Shown in pieces: positions 1 to 8,766 of a DNA stretch of 64,000 bases (positions are counted from its first letter, which is position 1; each line of letters starts with the position of its first letter). This DNA is from Kitasatospora mediocidica KCTC 9733 (GTDB lineage: Bacteria > Actinomycetota > Actinomycetes > Streptomycetales > Streptomycetaceae): assembly GCF_000744225.1 (NCBI RefSeq), contig NZ_JQLN01000007.1, positions 434,001 to 498,000 on the forward strand, read 5' to 3'. The notes under the pieces are model-generated. The model searched no databases and was not told where the DNA came from. It was given only the letters and a program-made list of their open reading frames with translations. A program made the position numbers and the translations under genes.

Positions 1-110
1 CTGACACTGGCTCGCCCCTGTTCGATCGGCTGTCTCAACCACGCGCATCGTAGCGAGTGGGCCGGTCGCACCAGCCAGCGCGGCAGCGTGGACGCTCGCA
101 CCGACAGACC

Positions 111-170
111 GTCCGAAGCTGTCCGAAGGCGTCCAGCGCCGTCCGGGAGCGTCCGGGAGCGTCCGGGTAG
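111..170. repeat. Six tandem 10-bp repeats upstream of a secreted-protein gene
   Basis: Six consecutive 10-base units all begin GTCC: gtccgaagct, gtccgaaggc, gtccagcgcc, gtccgggagc (twice) and gtccgggtag. The period is exactly 10 bases, close to one helical turn, so the GTCCG core recurs on one face of the DNA. The array ends about 95 bases before the start codon at 265, which suits a cooperative activator site. SARP activators use direct heptamers at about 11-base spacing, so this is similar but not the same. Bases 1-110 show nothing I recognise. Confidence 0.6.
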
Positions 171-264
171 TGCTCGAACCGTTGTGTTCGGGGGCGGCGG
201 GCGCTGAGGTTCGGGGTGTGCCCCGGCGCCGGCTCCGGGGCGGAATCGACTTACGGAGGGTTCC

Positions 265-633
265 ATGCGATTCACCAGGACCAGCAAGCGTGCCGCGGCC
301 GCCACGCTCGCCGTCGTCGCGCTGGGCGTGATCGGGGTGGGTACCGCGACCTCGGCGCAGGCTGCCGAGGGCAGCTGGACGATCCGTAGTGGTGGCTGCC
401 TCGCGCTGGAGAAGATCGAACTCCAGGGCGGCCACGACGCCATGGCGATCGATCCGCTCGCCAACCCCAGTGGCTGTGAGTTCGGCATCTATGACCTGAA
501 CGCCGGCCGCTGGGTTTACGGCCCGACCACCAGCGGCTCCGAGTCGCCGTGGTACTACGACGGCCCGGGCATGAGCCTGGAGGCGTGTCTGTGGGGGTCG
601 CGCAGCGCGGAGGTGTGCGGCCCGGCCAACTGA
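265..633 (+). CDS. Small secreted protein, unknown function
   Basis: A 122-residue protein with a clear Sec signal peptide: basic start MRFTRTSKR, hydrophobic core around residues 12-28, and a likely cleavage site after AQA near residue 34. The mature part is about 88 residues, rich in Gly and aromatic residues, with four Cys that could form two disulfides. It matches no family I know. Start ATG is preceded by a strong ribosome site (ggagg, 256-260). The gene stands alone behind the 10-bp repeat array and converges on the NB-ARC regulator, with a hairpin between them. The export signal is seen directly; any role outside the cell is unknown. Confidence 0.8.
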   Translation: MRFTRTSKRAAAATLAVVALGVIGVGTATSAQAAEGSWTIRSGGCLALEKIELQGGHDAMAIDPLANPSGCEFGIYDLNAGRWVYGPTTSGSESPWYYDGPGMSLEACLWGSRSAEVCGPAN

Positions 634-635
634 GC

Positions 636-698
636 GCGGTGGGGGGAGGTGGCGGGAGCGGTCTCGGGGGTTCGCTCGCACCATCTCCCCCCCACCGC
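636..698. terminator. Likely bidirectional terminator
   Basis: A G-rich arm (about 636-652) and a C-rich arm (about 679-698) between two convergent genes can pair, apart from a two-base bulge. There is no T tract, which is normal for Streptomyces terminators. Confidence 0.5.
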
Positions 699-713
699 CC
701 GATGCCGAGCCGG

Positions 714-3128
714 TCAACTGACGCCGAACGCGCCGGGACGAGGTCGGGGTCCCTCCGCGAGGGAGTCGAGCAGGGCCTGCGCCTCGTCCGCCTCGGGGAT
801 GTTCAGCGAGCTGTGGATCTCGACGGCCTGTTCGGCGTGCTCCCGGGCGGTGTCGAGGTCTCCCAGACGCTGGTGTGTGCGCGCCAGTCCCAGGTGGATC
901 CGCCCGAGGTTGTACCGCTCGCCGGTGTGCGGGAGGAAGTCGATCGCGGCCCGGTAATGCTGGAGGGCGCTCGCCGGAGCGTCCATCGCCAGCAGGGCGT
1001 TGCCGAGCAGGGTGTGCGACTCGGCCTGGCCGAAGGTGTCACCGAGGTCCTGGTGCAGGTCCAGCGACTCCTGGTAGAGGTCGAGCGCCTCCGGATGGTG
1101 GTGCAGCCGCTGCTGGTACTCGCCGTACTGGTTGAGCACGATGGCCTGGCCGAGGCGGTTGCCGCTGCTCCGGTAGAACCGCAATGCGGCGCGGTGGTAC
1201 TCCAGGGCCTCCGGCAGCCGTCCGAGCCTGGTCAGCGTGGGCCCCAGGTTGATCAGGGCGATCCCCTCGACGGCCGGGTCGGGGAGCTCCCGGCTGAGCC
1301 GCAGCGCCTGCTGCAGGTGGTCGAGCGCCTCCTCCAGGCGCCCCATCCGGGTCTGGGTGAGGCCCAGGTTGGCCAGCACGTGGGCCTCACCGGCACGGTT
1401 TCCGGTCGCGCGCTGGAGCTCCAGGGCCTGCCGGAGCAGGTCGAGTGCCTGCGGGAAGTCGCCGAGCTGGTACTGCACCGCGCCGAGGTGCCGTAGTGCG
1501 GCGGCCTCGCCGGCCGGATCGCCGAGTTGCCGGGTGGCGCGCAGGGCACGGGTGCCCAGCACCAGCGCCTCCTGCGCGGGCATGTGGCGCTTCAGGTGGC
1601 GCCAGAGGATGGCCGGCAGGTCCGCCGCGTACCGGGGCAGACCGGCGTCGGTGGCGTGGTGGGCGAGGACCAGCAGGTTGGCCTGCTCCCGGGCCAGCCA
1701 GTCCGCCGCGTCCGTCTGGTCGGCGAACACCACCGGTGTACCGCCGGGCGTGGGAGCCTGCGGCCGGTGGTGCCGTTCCAGCGGGGCCAGTTGGTCCATC
1801 GCCGAGGCGGCGGTGTGGCGGTAGTGGTCGAGGAGCCGGACGAGTGCGGCGCGGCGCACGGGTTCGGGTTCCTCGCGTGCGAGCAACTCGTCGGCGAAGG
1901 TGCGCAGCAGGTCGTGGAAGGTGTACCGGAAGGCCGTGTGTTCGATCAGCAGGTGGTGGTTGTGCAGCGACTCGAGGAGTTCCTCGGTTTCGGCCGGCGG
2001 TGCGTCGACCAGGGCGGCGAGGGCGGGCGCCGCGAAGTCCTCGCCGGGGTGCAGCGCGGCCAGCCGGAACGCGCGCCGCTGGGCGGGGGTGAGGGCGTGG
2101 TAGGAGTCCACGAAGGCGGCGGCGACGCTCTGGTCGCGATTGGAGAGCTCGGTCAATAACTTCTGCGGGCGCCGGATCCGCTCCAGCAACTGGACGGGCG
2201 TCCAGGTGGGATGGTGGGCCAGCCTGGCGCCGGCGATCCGCAGCGCCAGCGGGAGCCTGCCGCACAGCGCGACGATCCCGTCCACGGTGGAGGCGTGGCC
2301 GGCGACCCGGTCCGGGCCGACGATCCGGGCGAACAGTTCCACGGCTTCGTCATGGCTCAGTACGTCCAGGGGGACGCTGACCGCCCCGTCCAGTGCGAGC
2401 ATGCGCTGCCGGGACGTCACCAGGGTGAGGCAGCGCGAGCTGCCGGGGATCAACGGACGGACCTGCTCGGCGTCGACGGCGTTGTCCAGGACGATCAGAT
2501 ACCGCCGTCCCGCCGCCCGGCTGCGCCACAGCTGGGCGCGTTCCTCGGTGCGCGAGGGCAGTGCGGTCCTGCTGACACCGATGGCGCAGAGCAGACTCTC
2601 CAGTGCCGCGCCCGGATCGAGCGGCCGCCGGCCCGGGGTGAAGCCGTACAGGTCCACGAAGAGCTGCCCGTCGGGGTAGCGGCTGGTGAGGCTGTGCCCG
2701 GTGTGAACGGCCAGGGCGGTCTTGCCGACGCCGGCCATGCCGTCGATGGCCGAGATCACCAGCGGACGGGCCTGGGTGCCGCCCGGTCCGCCGGCCAGCG
2801 CCAGCAGCCGTTCCACCTCGCCGCGTCGTCCGGTGAAGTCCGGGACGGCGTGCGGCAGCAGACGGGGCACCAGGTGTTCGACCGGTGCCGGACCCGTCCG
2901 CGACTCCGGCTCCCCGCGGGCCGCGGCGAGCAGTTGGTCGCGGCGGGCGAAGTCCAGGCCCAGGGCGGTGGCCAGCCGGGCCACCGACGACAGCCGAGGC
3001 CGCCGCCGCCCGGACTCCAGCACGCTGATCGCATGCGTCGAGACACCGGAGCGCTCCGCCAGCTCCTCCTGCGTCCACCCGGCCGATAACCGGTACTCGC
3101 GCAGGAGCGTTCCAAACTCCCCCAGCAT
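714..3128 (-). CDS. XRE-HTH / NB-ARC ATPase / TPR regulator
   Basis: An 804-residue cytoplasmic regulator. Residues 1-60 form a Cro/C1 helix-turn-helix (WTQEELAERSGVS...ISVLESGRR). Around residue 130 is an NB-ARC/STAND ATPase with P-loop GMAGVGKTAL and Walker B YLIVLDN. The C-terminal 300 residues are tetratricopeptide repeats (repeated ALDLLRQAL-type helices). The family acts as an ATP-driven switch for transcription, often near secondary-metabolism genes. It resembles SARP regulators but has XRE in place of the winged-helix SARP domain. I chose ATG 3128 (MLGEF) because GGAGG lies 9 bases upstream; an in-frame start at 3155 lacks this. The ligand and targets cannot be read from the sequence. 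Confidence 0.9.
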   Translation of the reverse strand: MLGEFGTLLREYRLSAGWTQEELAERSGVSTHAISVLESGRRRPRLSSVARLATALGLDFARRDQLLAAARGEPESRTGPAPVEHLVPRLLPHAVPDFTGRRGEVERLLALAGGPGGTQARPLVISAIDGMAGVGKTALAVHTGHSLTSRYPDGQLFVDLYGFTPGRRPLDPGAALESLLCAIGVSRTALPSRTEERAQLWRSRAAGRRYLIVLDNAVDAEQVRPLIPGSSRCLTLVTSRQRMLALDGAVSVPLDVLSHDEAVELFARIVGPDRVAGHASTVDGIVALCGRLPLALRIAGARLAHHPTWTPVQLLERIRRPQKLLTELSNRDQSVAAAFVDSYHALTPAQRRAFRLAALHPGEDFAAPALAALVDAPPAETEELLESLHNHHLLIEHTAFRYTFHDLLRTFADELLAREEPEPVRRAALVRLLDHYRHTAASAMDQLAPLERHHRPQAPTPGGTPVVFADQTDAADWLAREQANLLVLAHHATDAGLPRYAADLPAILWRHLKRHMPAQEALVLGTRALRATRQLGDPAGEAAALRHLGAVQYQLGDFPQALDLLRQALELQRATGNRAGEAHVLANLGLTQTRMGRLEEALDHLQQALRLSRELPDPAVEGIALINLGPTLTRLGRLPEALEYHRAALRFYRSSGNRLGQAIVLNQYGEYQQRLHHHPEALDLYQESLDLHQDLGDTFGQAESHTLLGNALLAMDAPASALQHYRAAIDFLPHTGERYNLGRIHLGLARTHQRLGDLDTAREHAEQAVEIHSSLNIPEADEAQALLDSLAEGPRPRPGAFGVS

Positions 3129-3345
3129 GATCGATCGCCTCCGAAGGGTGATCACCCCGCGGGAACGACGACGACGGCAACGGCCCGGCGCCCGGAACCC
3201 GTACCGCCGTCAGCGGCCCCCCGACTCTGCGGCCCTGACCGGCGCCTGACGACAAAGCATCATGCTAACGCCAGGAGAACGCCATGGAGTGGCGGGTTGG
3301 TGTTGACGAGACTGGCCCCCGGGACACGCGCCGCGCTCGGCCGAT

Positions 3346-3411
3346 CGAGCCGGTTACCGAGGGGGACAGATGACCGGGCACGACATGAACGGGGATCCGA
3401 GCCGGTTACCG
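3346..3411. repeat. Direct 14-bp repeat pair around the start of the 3370 gene
   Basis: The sequence cgagccggttaccg occurs at 3346-3359 and again at 3398-3411, 52 bases apart (about five helical turns). One copy is just upstream of the start codon and one is inside the first codons. It could be a small local duplication or a pair of autoregulatory sites for the HTH protein encoded here. Confidence 0.4.
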
Positions 3412-4008
3412 CGACAGGATCTGGCGGTGATGCCCGATCCGTGCGACGCCACCACCGCGCAGGAGCTCGTTCGCCAGCTCCGGGCCTTCAAGGCCTGGTC
3501 GGGTGACCCGTCACTGCGCGAGATCGAGCGCCGCACCGGCCTTCCGCGGAGCACCACCTCGGGAGATCTGAGCCCGCAGCGGAACCACCTGCCGCCGCTG
3601 CAACGGGTGTTGACGCTGGCCACCGCCTTCGGCGCGTCCGGCGAGGAACTCGCCCGCTGGCGGTCCGCCTGGCAGCGCATCCAGATGCGGCAGCACGCGG
3701 TCGAACCTCGCGTGCCGTCTGCCCACGCCGCCCTCGCACCGACCGCGTCCGACCCCGACCCCGTCCCGGCCGAGACCGCGCCCGAGGCGGCACCGCGGGT
3801 GCGGCGGGCGCCGGAGCGGACGGGACACCGCCGGCTCGCCCATCGGCGCCTGGTGTTGCCGGCGCGGTCGCTCGGCGGCCTGCTCGCCACCATCCTGGCG
3901 CTGCCGCTGACCGCCACGCCGGCCGGCGACGGGAGTCCGGCCACAGCCGGAAACGGGCCGGCCGCCGCCCGGAGGCCGGATCCCGCCGGCGTGACGGTCT
4001 CGAGGTAG
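3370..4008 (+). CDS. HTH protein with C-terminal membrane segment
   Basis: A 212-residue protein. Residues about 26-95 look like the XRE-type HTH domain common in Streptomyces (LREIERRTGLPRSTTSGDL, then a second helical stretch LQRVLTLATAFG). A Pro/Ala-rich linker and a basic stretch lead to one hydrophobic segment near residues 160-178 (LGGLLATILALPLTA), followed by a short outer tail. This suggests a DNA-binding protein tied to the membrane by its C-terminus. ATG 3370 follows gaggggg at 3358-3365. A second in-frame ATG at 3385 is possible. It is divergent from the NB-ARC regulator, about 240 bases away. Function unknown. Confidence 0.75.
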   Translation: MTGHDMNGDPSRLPRQDLAVMPDPCDATTAQELVRQLRAFKAWSGDPSLREIERRTGLPRSTTSGDLSPQRNHLPPLQRVLTLATAFGASGEELARWRSAWQRIQMRQHAVEPRVPSAHAALAPTASDPDPVPAETAPEAAPRVRRAPERTGHRRLAHRRLVLPARSLGGLLATILALPLTATPAGDGSPATAGNGPAAARRPDPAGVTVSR

Positions 4009-4215
4009 CCGGCGGCCGGCGAGGCGTCGGCGAGCGCGCTGCCGGCACCCTGGCGACAGGCCGGTCCGGGCGGCCTCCTACTATCGTGGCGCATTCTTCG
4101 GGGACGCCGAACGGCCGACCGGCCGGCCCGTCGCCCAACGCCACGCCCGCCTGGGCATCACGGCTCCACGGTTCCACCTCACGACGGTGGAGTCGTGCAC
4201 CAAGGAGGAACGTTC

Positions 4216-5742
4216 ATGCACGCCCGGAGAATCGGCGCCGTCGCCGCGACCGCACTGGCCGCAGTGGCTGCCCGTGACCTCATCCAGAAGCGGCACGCCC
4301 TGTTGCGGAACTTCCCGGTGGTCGGTCACGCCCGGTACCTGTTGGAGACGATCGGGCCGGAGCTGCGGCAGTACATCGTGACCTCCAACGAGGAGGAGCG
4401 CCCCTTCAGCCGTGACCAGCGCAGCTGGATCTACGCCTCGGCGAAGGAGCAGAACAACTACTTCGGCTTCGGAACCGAGGTGGACGTCGAGCACGTGCAG
4501 GGGCACGCCTACCTGAAGCAGCGCACGTTCGCCGGCGCGCTGCCCGACGCGCACGACCCGCAGGCCCCGCTCCCCTCGGCCAAGGTGCTGGGCGGGCCGC
4601 GTGGGCGCGCCAAGGCGTTCCGGCCGGCGAGCGTGGTGAACATCTCCGCGATGAGCTTCGGATCGCTCTCCGGCGCGGCCGTCTCCGCGCTCAACAAGGG
4701 GGCGGCGCTGGCGGGCACGATGCACAACACGGGCGAGGGCGGCCTCTCGCCGTACCACCGCAACGGCGGCGACATCGTCCTTCAGATCGGCACCGCGTAC
4801 TTCGGCTGCCGCAACGAGGACGGCAGCTTCAGCCTCGACAAGCTCAAGGCGGTGGTCGCCGGTGCGCCGGTCAAGGCGATAGAGATCAAGCTCTCCCAGG
4901 GGGCCAAACCGGGGCTGGGCGGCATGCTGCCGGGCGCCAAGGTGACCCAGGAGATCGCCGACATCCGCGGCGTCCCGGTCGGCAAGGACTGCGCGTCCCC
5001 CTCGCGGCACACCGCGTTCGGCGACGTCGACTCGATGCTCGACTTCGTCGAGTTGCTGGCCGCCGAGACCGGACTGCCGGTCGGGGTCAAGAGCGCGGTG
5101 GGAGAGCTGGACTTCTGGCAGGAGCTGGCCACGCTGATGGCGCGTGGCGACCGCGGTGTCGACTTCGTGACGGTCGACGGTGGTGAGGGCGGCACCGGGG
5201 CGGCGCCGCGGATGTTCGCCGACTCGGTGTCGCTGCCGTTCCGGATGGGCTTCTCCCGGGTCTACGGCACGTTCGCCGAACTGGGCCTGACCGACGACCT
5301 GACCTTCATCGGCTCCGGCAAGCTCGGCCTGCCCGAGAACGCCGCGGTCGCCTTCGCCCTGGGCGTCGACATGATCAACGTGGCCCGTGAGGCCATGCTG
5401 TCGATCGGCTGCATCCAGTCGCAGAAGTGCCACACGGACAAGTGCCCCACCGGCATCGCCACGCAGAACCCGTGGCTGGCCCGCGGCCTCGACCCGGCCT
5501 CCAAGGCCACCCGGGCCGCTGTCTACCTGCGGACGCTGCGCAGGGAGCTGATCAAGGTCTCGGGGGCCCTCGGCGTCGCCCACCCGGCCCTCATCACGGC
5601 CAACGACATCGAGATCATGAACGGCGCCTACGAGGCCCGCACCCTGGCCGGCGTCTACGGCTACAAGGACGGCTGGGGTGAGCTCGGCCCGGAGCTCGCC
5701 GACGAGATCACCGCTCTGGTCACCGCCGGGCCGACCGTCTGA
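4216..5742 (+). CDS. FMN-binding glutamate-synthase-like oxidoreductase
   Basis: A 508-residue stand-alone homologue of the synthase domain of glutamate synthase. Family landmarks: ISAMSFGSLSGAA, MHNTGEGGLSPYH, the FMN-barrel stretch VTVDGGEGGTGAAPRMF, and a 3Fe-4S-type cysteine set in CIQSQKCHTDKCPTGIA. A hydrophobic N-terminus may bind the membrane. There is no amidotransferase or NADPH subunit nearby, so ammonia-dependent glutamate synthesis is not proven; many of these proteins have no known substrate. ATG 4216 is chosen for ggagg at 4204-4208; a GTG at 4195 is in frame but lies upstream of that site. A TACTAT at 4079-4084 is a possible -10 box. Confidence 0.88.
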   Translation: MHARRIGAVAATALAAVAARDLIQKRHALLRNFPVVGHARYLLETIGPELRQYIVTSNEEERPFSRDQRSWIYASAKEQNNYFGFGTEVDVEHVQGHAYLKQRTFAGALPDAHDPQAPLPSAKVLGGPRGRAKAFRPASVVNISAMSFGSLSGAAVSALNKGAALAGTMHNTGEGGLSPYHRNGGDIVLQIGTAYFGCRNEDGSFSLDKLKAVVAGAPVKAIEIKLSQGAKPGLGGMLPGAKVTQEIADIRGVPVGKDCASPSRHTAFGDVDSMLDFVELLAAETGLPVGVKSAVGELDFWQELATLMARGDRGVDFVTVDGGEGGTGAAPRMFADSVSLPFRMGFSRVYGTFAELGLTDDLTFIGSGKLGLPENAAVAFALGVDMINVAREAMLSIGCIQSQKCHTDKCPTGIATQNPWLARGLDPASKATRAAVYLRTLRRELIKVSGALGVAHPALITANDIEIMNGAYEARTLAGVYGYKDGWGELGPELADEITALVTAGPTV

Positions 5743-7076
5743 CCGTCACGGACGGGCTCACGGACCGGTTCACGGGCGGGCTCACGGACGGGCTCACGGA
5801 CCGGCTCACGGACGGGCTCACGGACGGCCAGCGCGGCCAGCGCGGCCAGGGAGGCGTGCAGGGTCAGCAGGTCGGCGCCCCGGGCTGCGTCCAGGCCGGT
5901 CAGTTCGGTGATCTTGCGAAGGCGGTAGTCCACGGTGTTGGGGTGGACCTGGAGCCGCGCGGCGGCGCGGCGGCGGTCGAGCGAGCAGCTGAGGAACGTG
6001 CGCAGCGTGTCGAGGAGTTCGGGCCGTGCGGCGAGCGGCCCGAGGAGCGCCGCGAGCCCGTCCCGGGCCGGGCCGGGACGGCTCAGCTGGTACTCCACCA
6101 GCATGTCGTCCAACGTGTACAGGCCGGGTCCGCGCCCAGCCGCCTCGGCCACCTCGCGGACCTCGCCGGCCAGCCGGGCGGCGTCCGCGACGGCGTCCGG
6201 CGCGGCGGCGGCAGCGGCGACGAGCAGCTCGGCCCCGCACAGCCGGGCGAGCTGCTCGACCAGCCGGACCAGCCGCTCGCGGTCCGCGCTGCCGAAGGCG
6301 GCGGCCGGCCGCTCGTACGGGACCAGCACGAACCCGCCGTCCCCGGACAGCACCGACAGCGGCTCCCCCGGCATCTGACGCTCCAACTCGGCCCGCAGCC
6401 GCCGGAGTTTGCGGCGAGCGGCGACGGCCCTGTTCACCCCGGGCAGCAGTTCGTCGGGGTGCGGCCCGATGGCGATGCTCAGGACCAGGTAGCAGGCCGG
6501 CAGCCGGATCCCGGCGCGGTCGGCCGCAGCCTGGGGGTCGCCGCCCTCCAGCAGCCGGGACAGCAGCGACTGCCGGGCGACCTGGTCGTCACCGAGCGCG
6601 GCCTGCCGCTCCTGGACGTACCCGCTGGCGACCGCGGCGCTCACCAGCCGGAGGTAGCCGAGCAGTCGGCGCTGGACCGTCAGCACATCGGGCAGGTCTG
6701 CCGGTTCGGCCGCCGCGAGGACCTGCGCGACGCACTCCTCCGCGCCGATGTGGAAGGCGCCGACCACCGCTTCCAGCGGCACGCCCTCGTCCGCGCGCCG
6801 CGCCGAGGACTCGCGGATCGCCGCCAGTTCGGCCTCGGCGGGAAGCTCGCCGGAGCGCAGCACCCCGATGAAGTTCCGGATGCTGCGGTCCACCGCCTTG
6901 GTGATCTCACCGCGCAACTGTTCGGAGGGGAGCGTGCCGTAGGCCGGCAGCTGCTCGACGAGCCGGGCCAGCACCGCAGTTGCCAGCGTCGGCGTCTGCG
7001 CCAGCAGTCGACTGTGCACCGGGATGCCGCCGAAGCTCGGCTCCTGCTCGCCGTCCGCCGCGTTGGGTGCGGTCAC
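5661..7076 (-). CDS. PucR/CdaR-type transcriptional regulator
   Basis: A 471-residue regulator. The centre resembles the GGDEF-like domain of the CdaR/PucR group, and near residue 370 is the family's C-terminal helix-turn-helix (RRRAAARLQVHPNTVDYRLRKI, shortened here to its core RLQVHPNTVDYRLR). GTG 7076 is preferred because GAGG lies 6 bases upstream; ATG 7106 is in frame. Beyond the usual end of the family the frame continues for about 45 residues through EPVR repeats and then runs 82 bases into the 3' end of the converging oxidoreductase gene. It is divergent from the secreted lipase and probably controls it through the inverted repeat between them, which is inference. Confidence 0.85.
   Translation of the reverse strand: MTAPNAADGEQEPSFGGIPVHSRLLAQTPTLATAVLARLVEQLPAYGTLPSEQLRGEITKAVDRSIRNFIGVLRSGELPAEAELAAIRESSARRADEGVPLEAVVGAFHIGAEECVAQVLAAAEPADLPDVLTVQRRLLGYLRLVSAAVASGYVQERQAALGDDQVARQSLLSRLLEGGDPQAAADRAGIRLPACYLVLSIAIGPHPDELLPGVNRAVAARRKLRRLRAELERQMPGEPLSVLSGDGGFVLVPYERPAAAFGSADRERLVRLVEQLARLCGAELLVAAAAAAPDAVADAARLAGEVREVAEAAGRGPGLYTLDDMLVEYQLSRPGPARDGLAALLGPLAARPELLDTLRTFLSCSLDRRRAAARLQVHPNTVDYRLRKITELTGLDAARGADLLTLHASLAALAALAVREPVREPVREPVREPAREPVREPVRDGQTVGPAVTRAVISSASSGPSSPQPSL
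5754..5825. repeat. Six 12-bp tandem repeats in the 3' end of the PucR gene
   Basis: Six units of 12 bases (gggctcacggac and close variants) run without gaps and code, on the minus strand, for EPVR-type tetrapeptides. Because 12 is a multiple of three, gain or loss of a unit keeps the frame. The repeats sit just past the stop codon of the converging oxidoreductase gene. Confidence 0.85.
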
Positions 7077-7150
7077 AATCCACCTCGCGAATCTCTGTAA
7101 CCCCACCCAAGGACGCAGTCCGGTGTCGCGTCCATGATGGTTTCCGGGAT

Positions 7151-7170
7151 GTTACCTACCAGTTGGTAAC
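7151..7170. promoter_or_regulatory. Inverted repeat between PucR and lipase genes
   Basis: GTTACC and GGTAAC are separated by 8 bases, and the inner stretch TACCAGTTGGTA is itself nearly symmetric. It lies midway in the 209-base divergent region, 75 bases from the PucR start and 116 from the lipase start, a good place for an operator serving both. Which protein binds is not known. Confidence 0.5.
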
Positions 7171-7285
7171 ACGTCCTCCGGCGGATGACCAGGCACGCGC
7201 GTACCAGGCCGCGTCACACGTCAGCCCCCCTGGCACCCCCACGGCACCCCCATGCCCACCGCCCCCACTCCCGGATCGGGGACTC

Positions 7286-8668
7286 ATGTCCAGAACCGCC
7301 ACTCGACTGGTTGCCCTCGCCATCGCCACCACCGCGGCCCTCTCCGCCGCCCCGCTGGCCAACGCCGCCCCGGGCGCGCCGACAACTACGACGGCGTCGG
7401 CCGCCCAGGCGTCGACTGCCACGCCGTCAGCGTCCACGGCGGGCGACCCGTTCTACGCCTACACCGGCAGCGAGCCGCTGTCCTCGTTCGCCCCGGGCAC
7501 CGTGCTGAAGACCCGCACCCTGCCGTACCACCTCGTCGGCCTGCCCACGCCGGTGACGGCGATCCAGCTGCTCTACCGCACCACCGACGCCCAGGGCCGA
7601 CCGGCCGCCAACGTGACCACGGTGGTGCGCAGCCTGACCGGCGACAGCAGCAAGGCCGTCTCCTACCAGTCGTTCTACGACTCCCTCAACCCCGAGGACG
7701 GCCCGTCCCGCGCGATCGCCGGCAACGTCTCGCTGGGCGGCGCCATCCCCAACGTCGAGGCCGTGTTCCTCGTCCCGGCACTGCTGCAGGGCTACAGCGT
7801 CGTCATCCCGGACACCGAGGGCCAGCAGGCCGACTTCGCGGCCGGCCCGGAGTACGCGACGAACACGCTGGACTCGATCCGAGCGGCGACCAGGTCGGCG
7901 CAGACCGGACTGAACGCCGACACCAGGTTCGGTCTGATGGGCTACTCCGGCGGCGCCATCGCCACCGACTGGGCGGCCGCGCTCGCACCGAGCTACGCGC
8001 CCGACGTCAACAGCAAGCTGGTCGGTTACGCCGAGGGCGGCCTGCTGGTGGACCCGGCACACAACCTCAAGTACGTCGGCGGCTCCCTCGTGTGGAGCGG
8101 TGTCATCCCGATGTCGGTCATCGGGGTCTCCCGCTCCTACGGCATCGACCTCACGCCCTACCTCAACAGCTACGGCCAGCAGGTGTACCAGCAGCTCCAG
8201 CAGGGGTCGATCGCCGACGCGCTGGGCCACTATCCCGGGCTGACCTGGCAGAAGCTGGCGAAGCCGGAGTACGCCGACCCCGACTCGGCCCCCGGCTTCC
8301 TCCAGGCCGTGAACCGGATCAACCTCGGCTCGGCCCCCAGCCCGACCGTCCCCGGATACATCGCCCAGGGCAACGGCGGCGTCTTCGAGGGAACCTTCGG
8401 CAGCCCCGCGGGCATCGGGACCGGTGACGGGGTCATGGTCGCCGGAGACGTCCGGGCCCTCGCCCAGCAGTACTGCGACGCCGGGCAGGCCCCGGTCAAG
8501 TACCAGCAGTACGACCTGCTCAGCCACGTCGGCGTGCCCGTCGTCTGGGCACCCACCGCGTTCGGCTGGCTGGGCGACCGCTTCGCGGGCCGCACCGCTC
8601 CCTCGGACTGCGGCGACATCCCGGCGGGCAACTCCCTGGCTCCGGAACAGCCGGCCCCGACGTCCTGA
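7286..8668 (+). CDS. Secreted lipase, LIP/PF03583-type
   Basis: A 460-residue exported alpha/beta hydrolase. The signal peptide is short (MSRTATRLVALAIATTAALS, cut near ANA, residue 27). The nucleophile elbow GYSGG puts the catalytic Ser near residue 220, in the context LMGYSGGAIATDWAAALAPS that is typical of secretory triacylglycerol lipases. The length fits that family (about 400-460). It likely releases fatty acids or esters outside the cell. I chose ATG 7286 because it gives the signal peptide directly; the longer open frame upstream has no export signal and runs through the regulatory region. It ends at a strong hairpin shared with the converging alpha-galactosidase. Confidence 0.88.
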   Translation: MSRTATRLVALAIATTAALSAAPLANAAPGAPTTTTASAAQASTATPSASTAGDPFYAYTGSEPLSSFAPGTVLKTRTLPYHLVGLPTPVTAIQLLYRTTDAQGRPAANVTTVVRSLTGDSSKAVSYQSFYDSLNPEDGPSRAIAGNVSLGGAIPNVEAVFLVPALLQGYSVVIPDTEGQQADFAAGPEYATNTLDSIRAATRSAQTGLNADTRFGLMGYSGGAIATDWAAALAPSYAPDVNSKLVGYAEGGLLVDPAHNLKYVGGSLVWSGVIPMSVIGVSRSYGIDLTPYLNSYGQQVYQQLQQGSIADALGHYPGLTWQKLAKPEYADPDSAPGFLQAVNRINLGSAPSPTVPGYIAQGNGGVFEGTFGSPAGIGTGDGVMVAGDVRALAQQYCDAGQAPVKYQQYDLLSHVGVPVVWAPTAFGWLGDRFAGRTAPSDCGDIPAGNSLAPEQPAPTS

Positions 8669-8708
8669 CGCCCCGCACGCCCGCACGTCCGTACATCCGC
8701 ACGGCCCG

Positions 8709-8745
8709 CAGGCCCCGCCGCATCCCAACTCAGCGGCGGGGCCTG
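8709..8745. terminator. Bidirectional terminator between lipase and alpha-galactosidase
   Basis: A perfect 13-bp stem (8709-8721 with 8733-8745) and an 11-base loop lie between two convergent stops. There is no T tract. Confidence 0.8.
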
Positions 8746-8766
8746 GATCGGTCGGGGTGCGACGGG

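Noticed and set aside
714..3128. A SARP-type pathway activator
   Set aside because: The N-terminus is an XRE helix-turn-helix, not the winged-helix and BTAD domains of SARPs.
5754..5825. Repeats as a CRISPR array
   Set aside because: The units are adjacent with no spacers and encode part of a protein.
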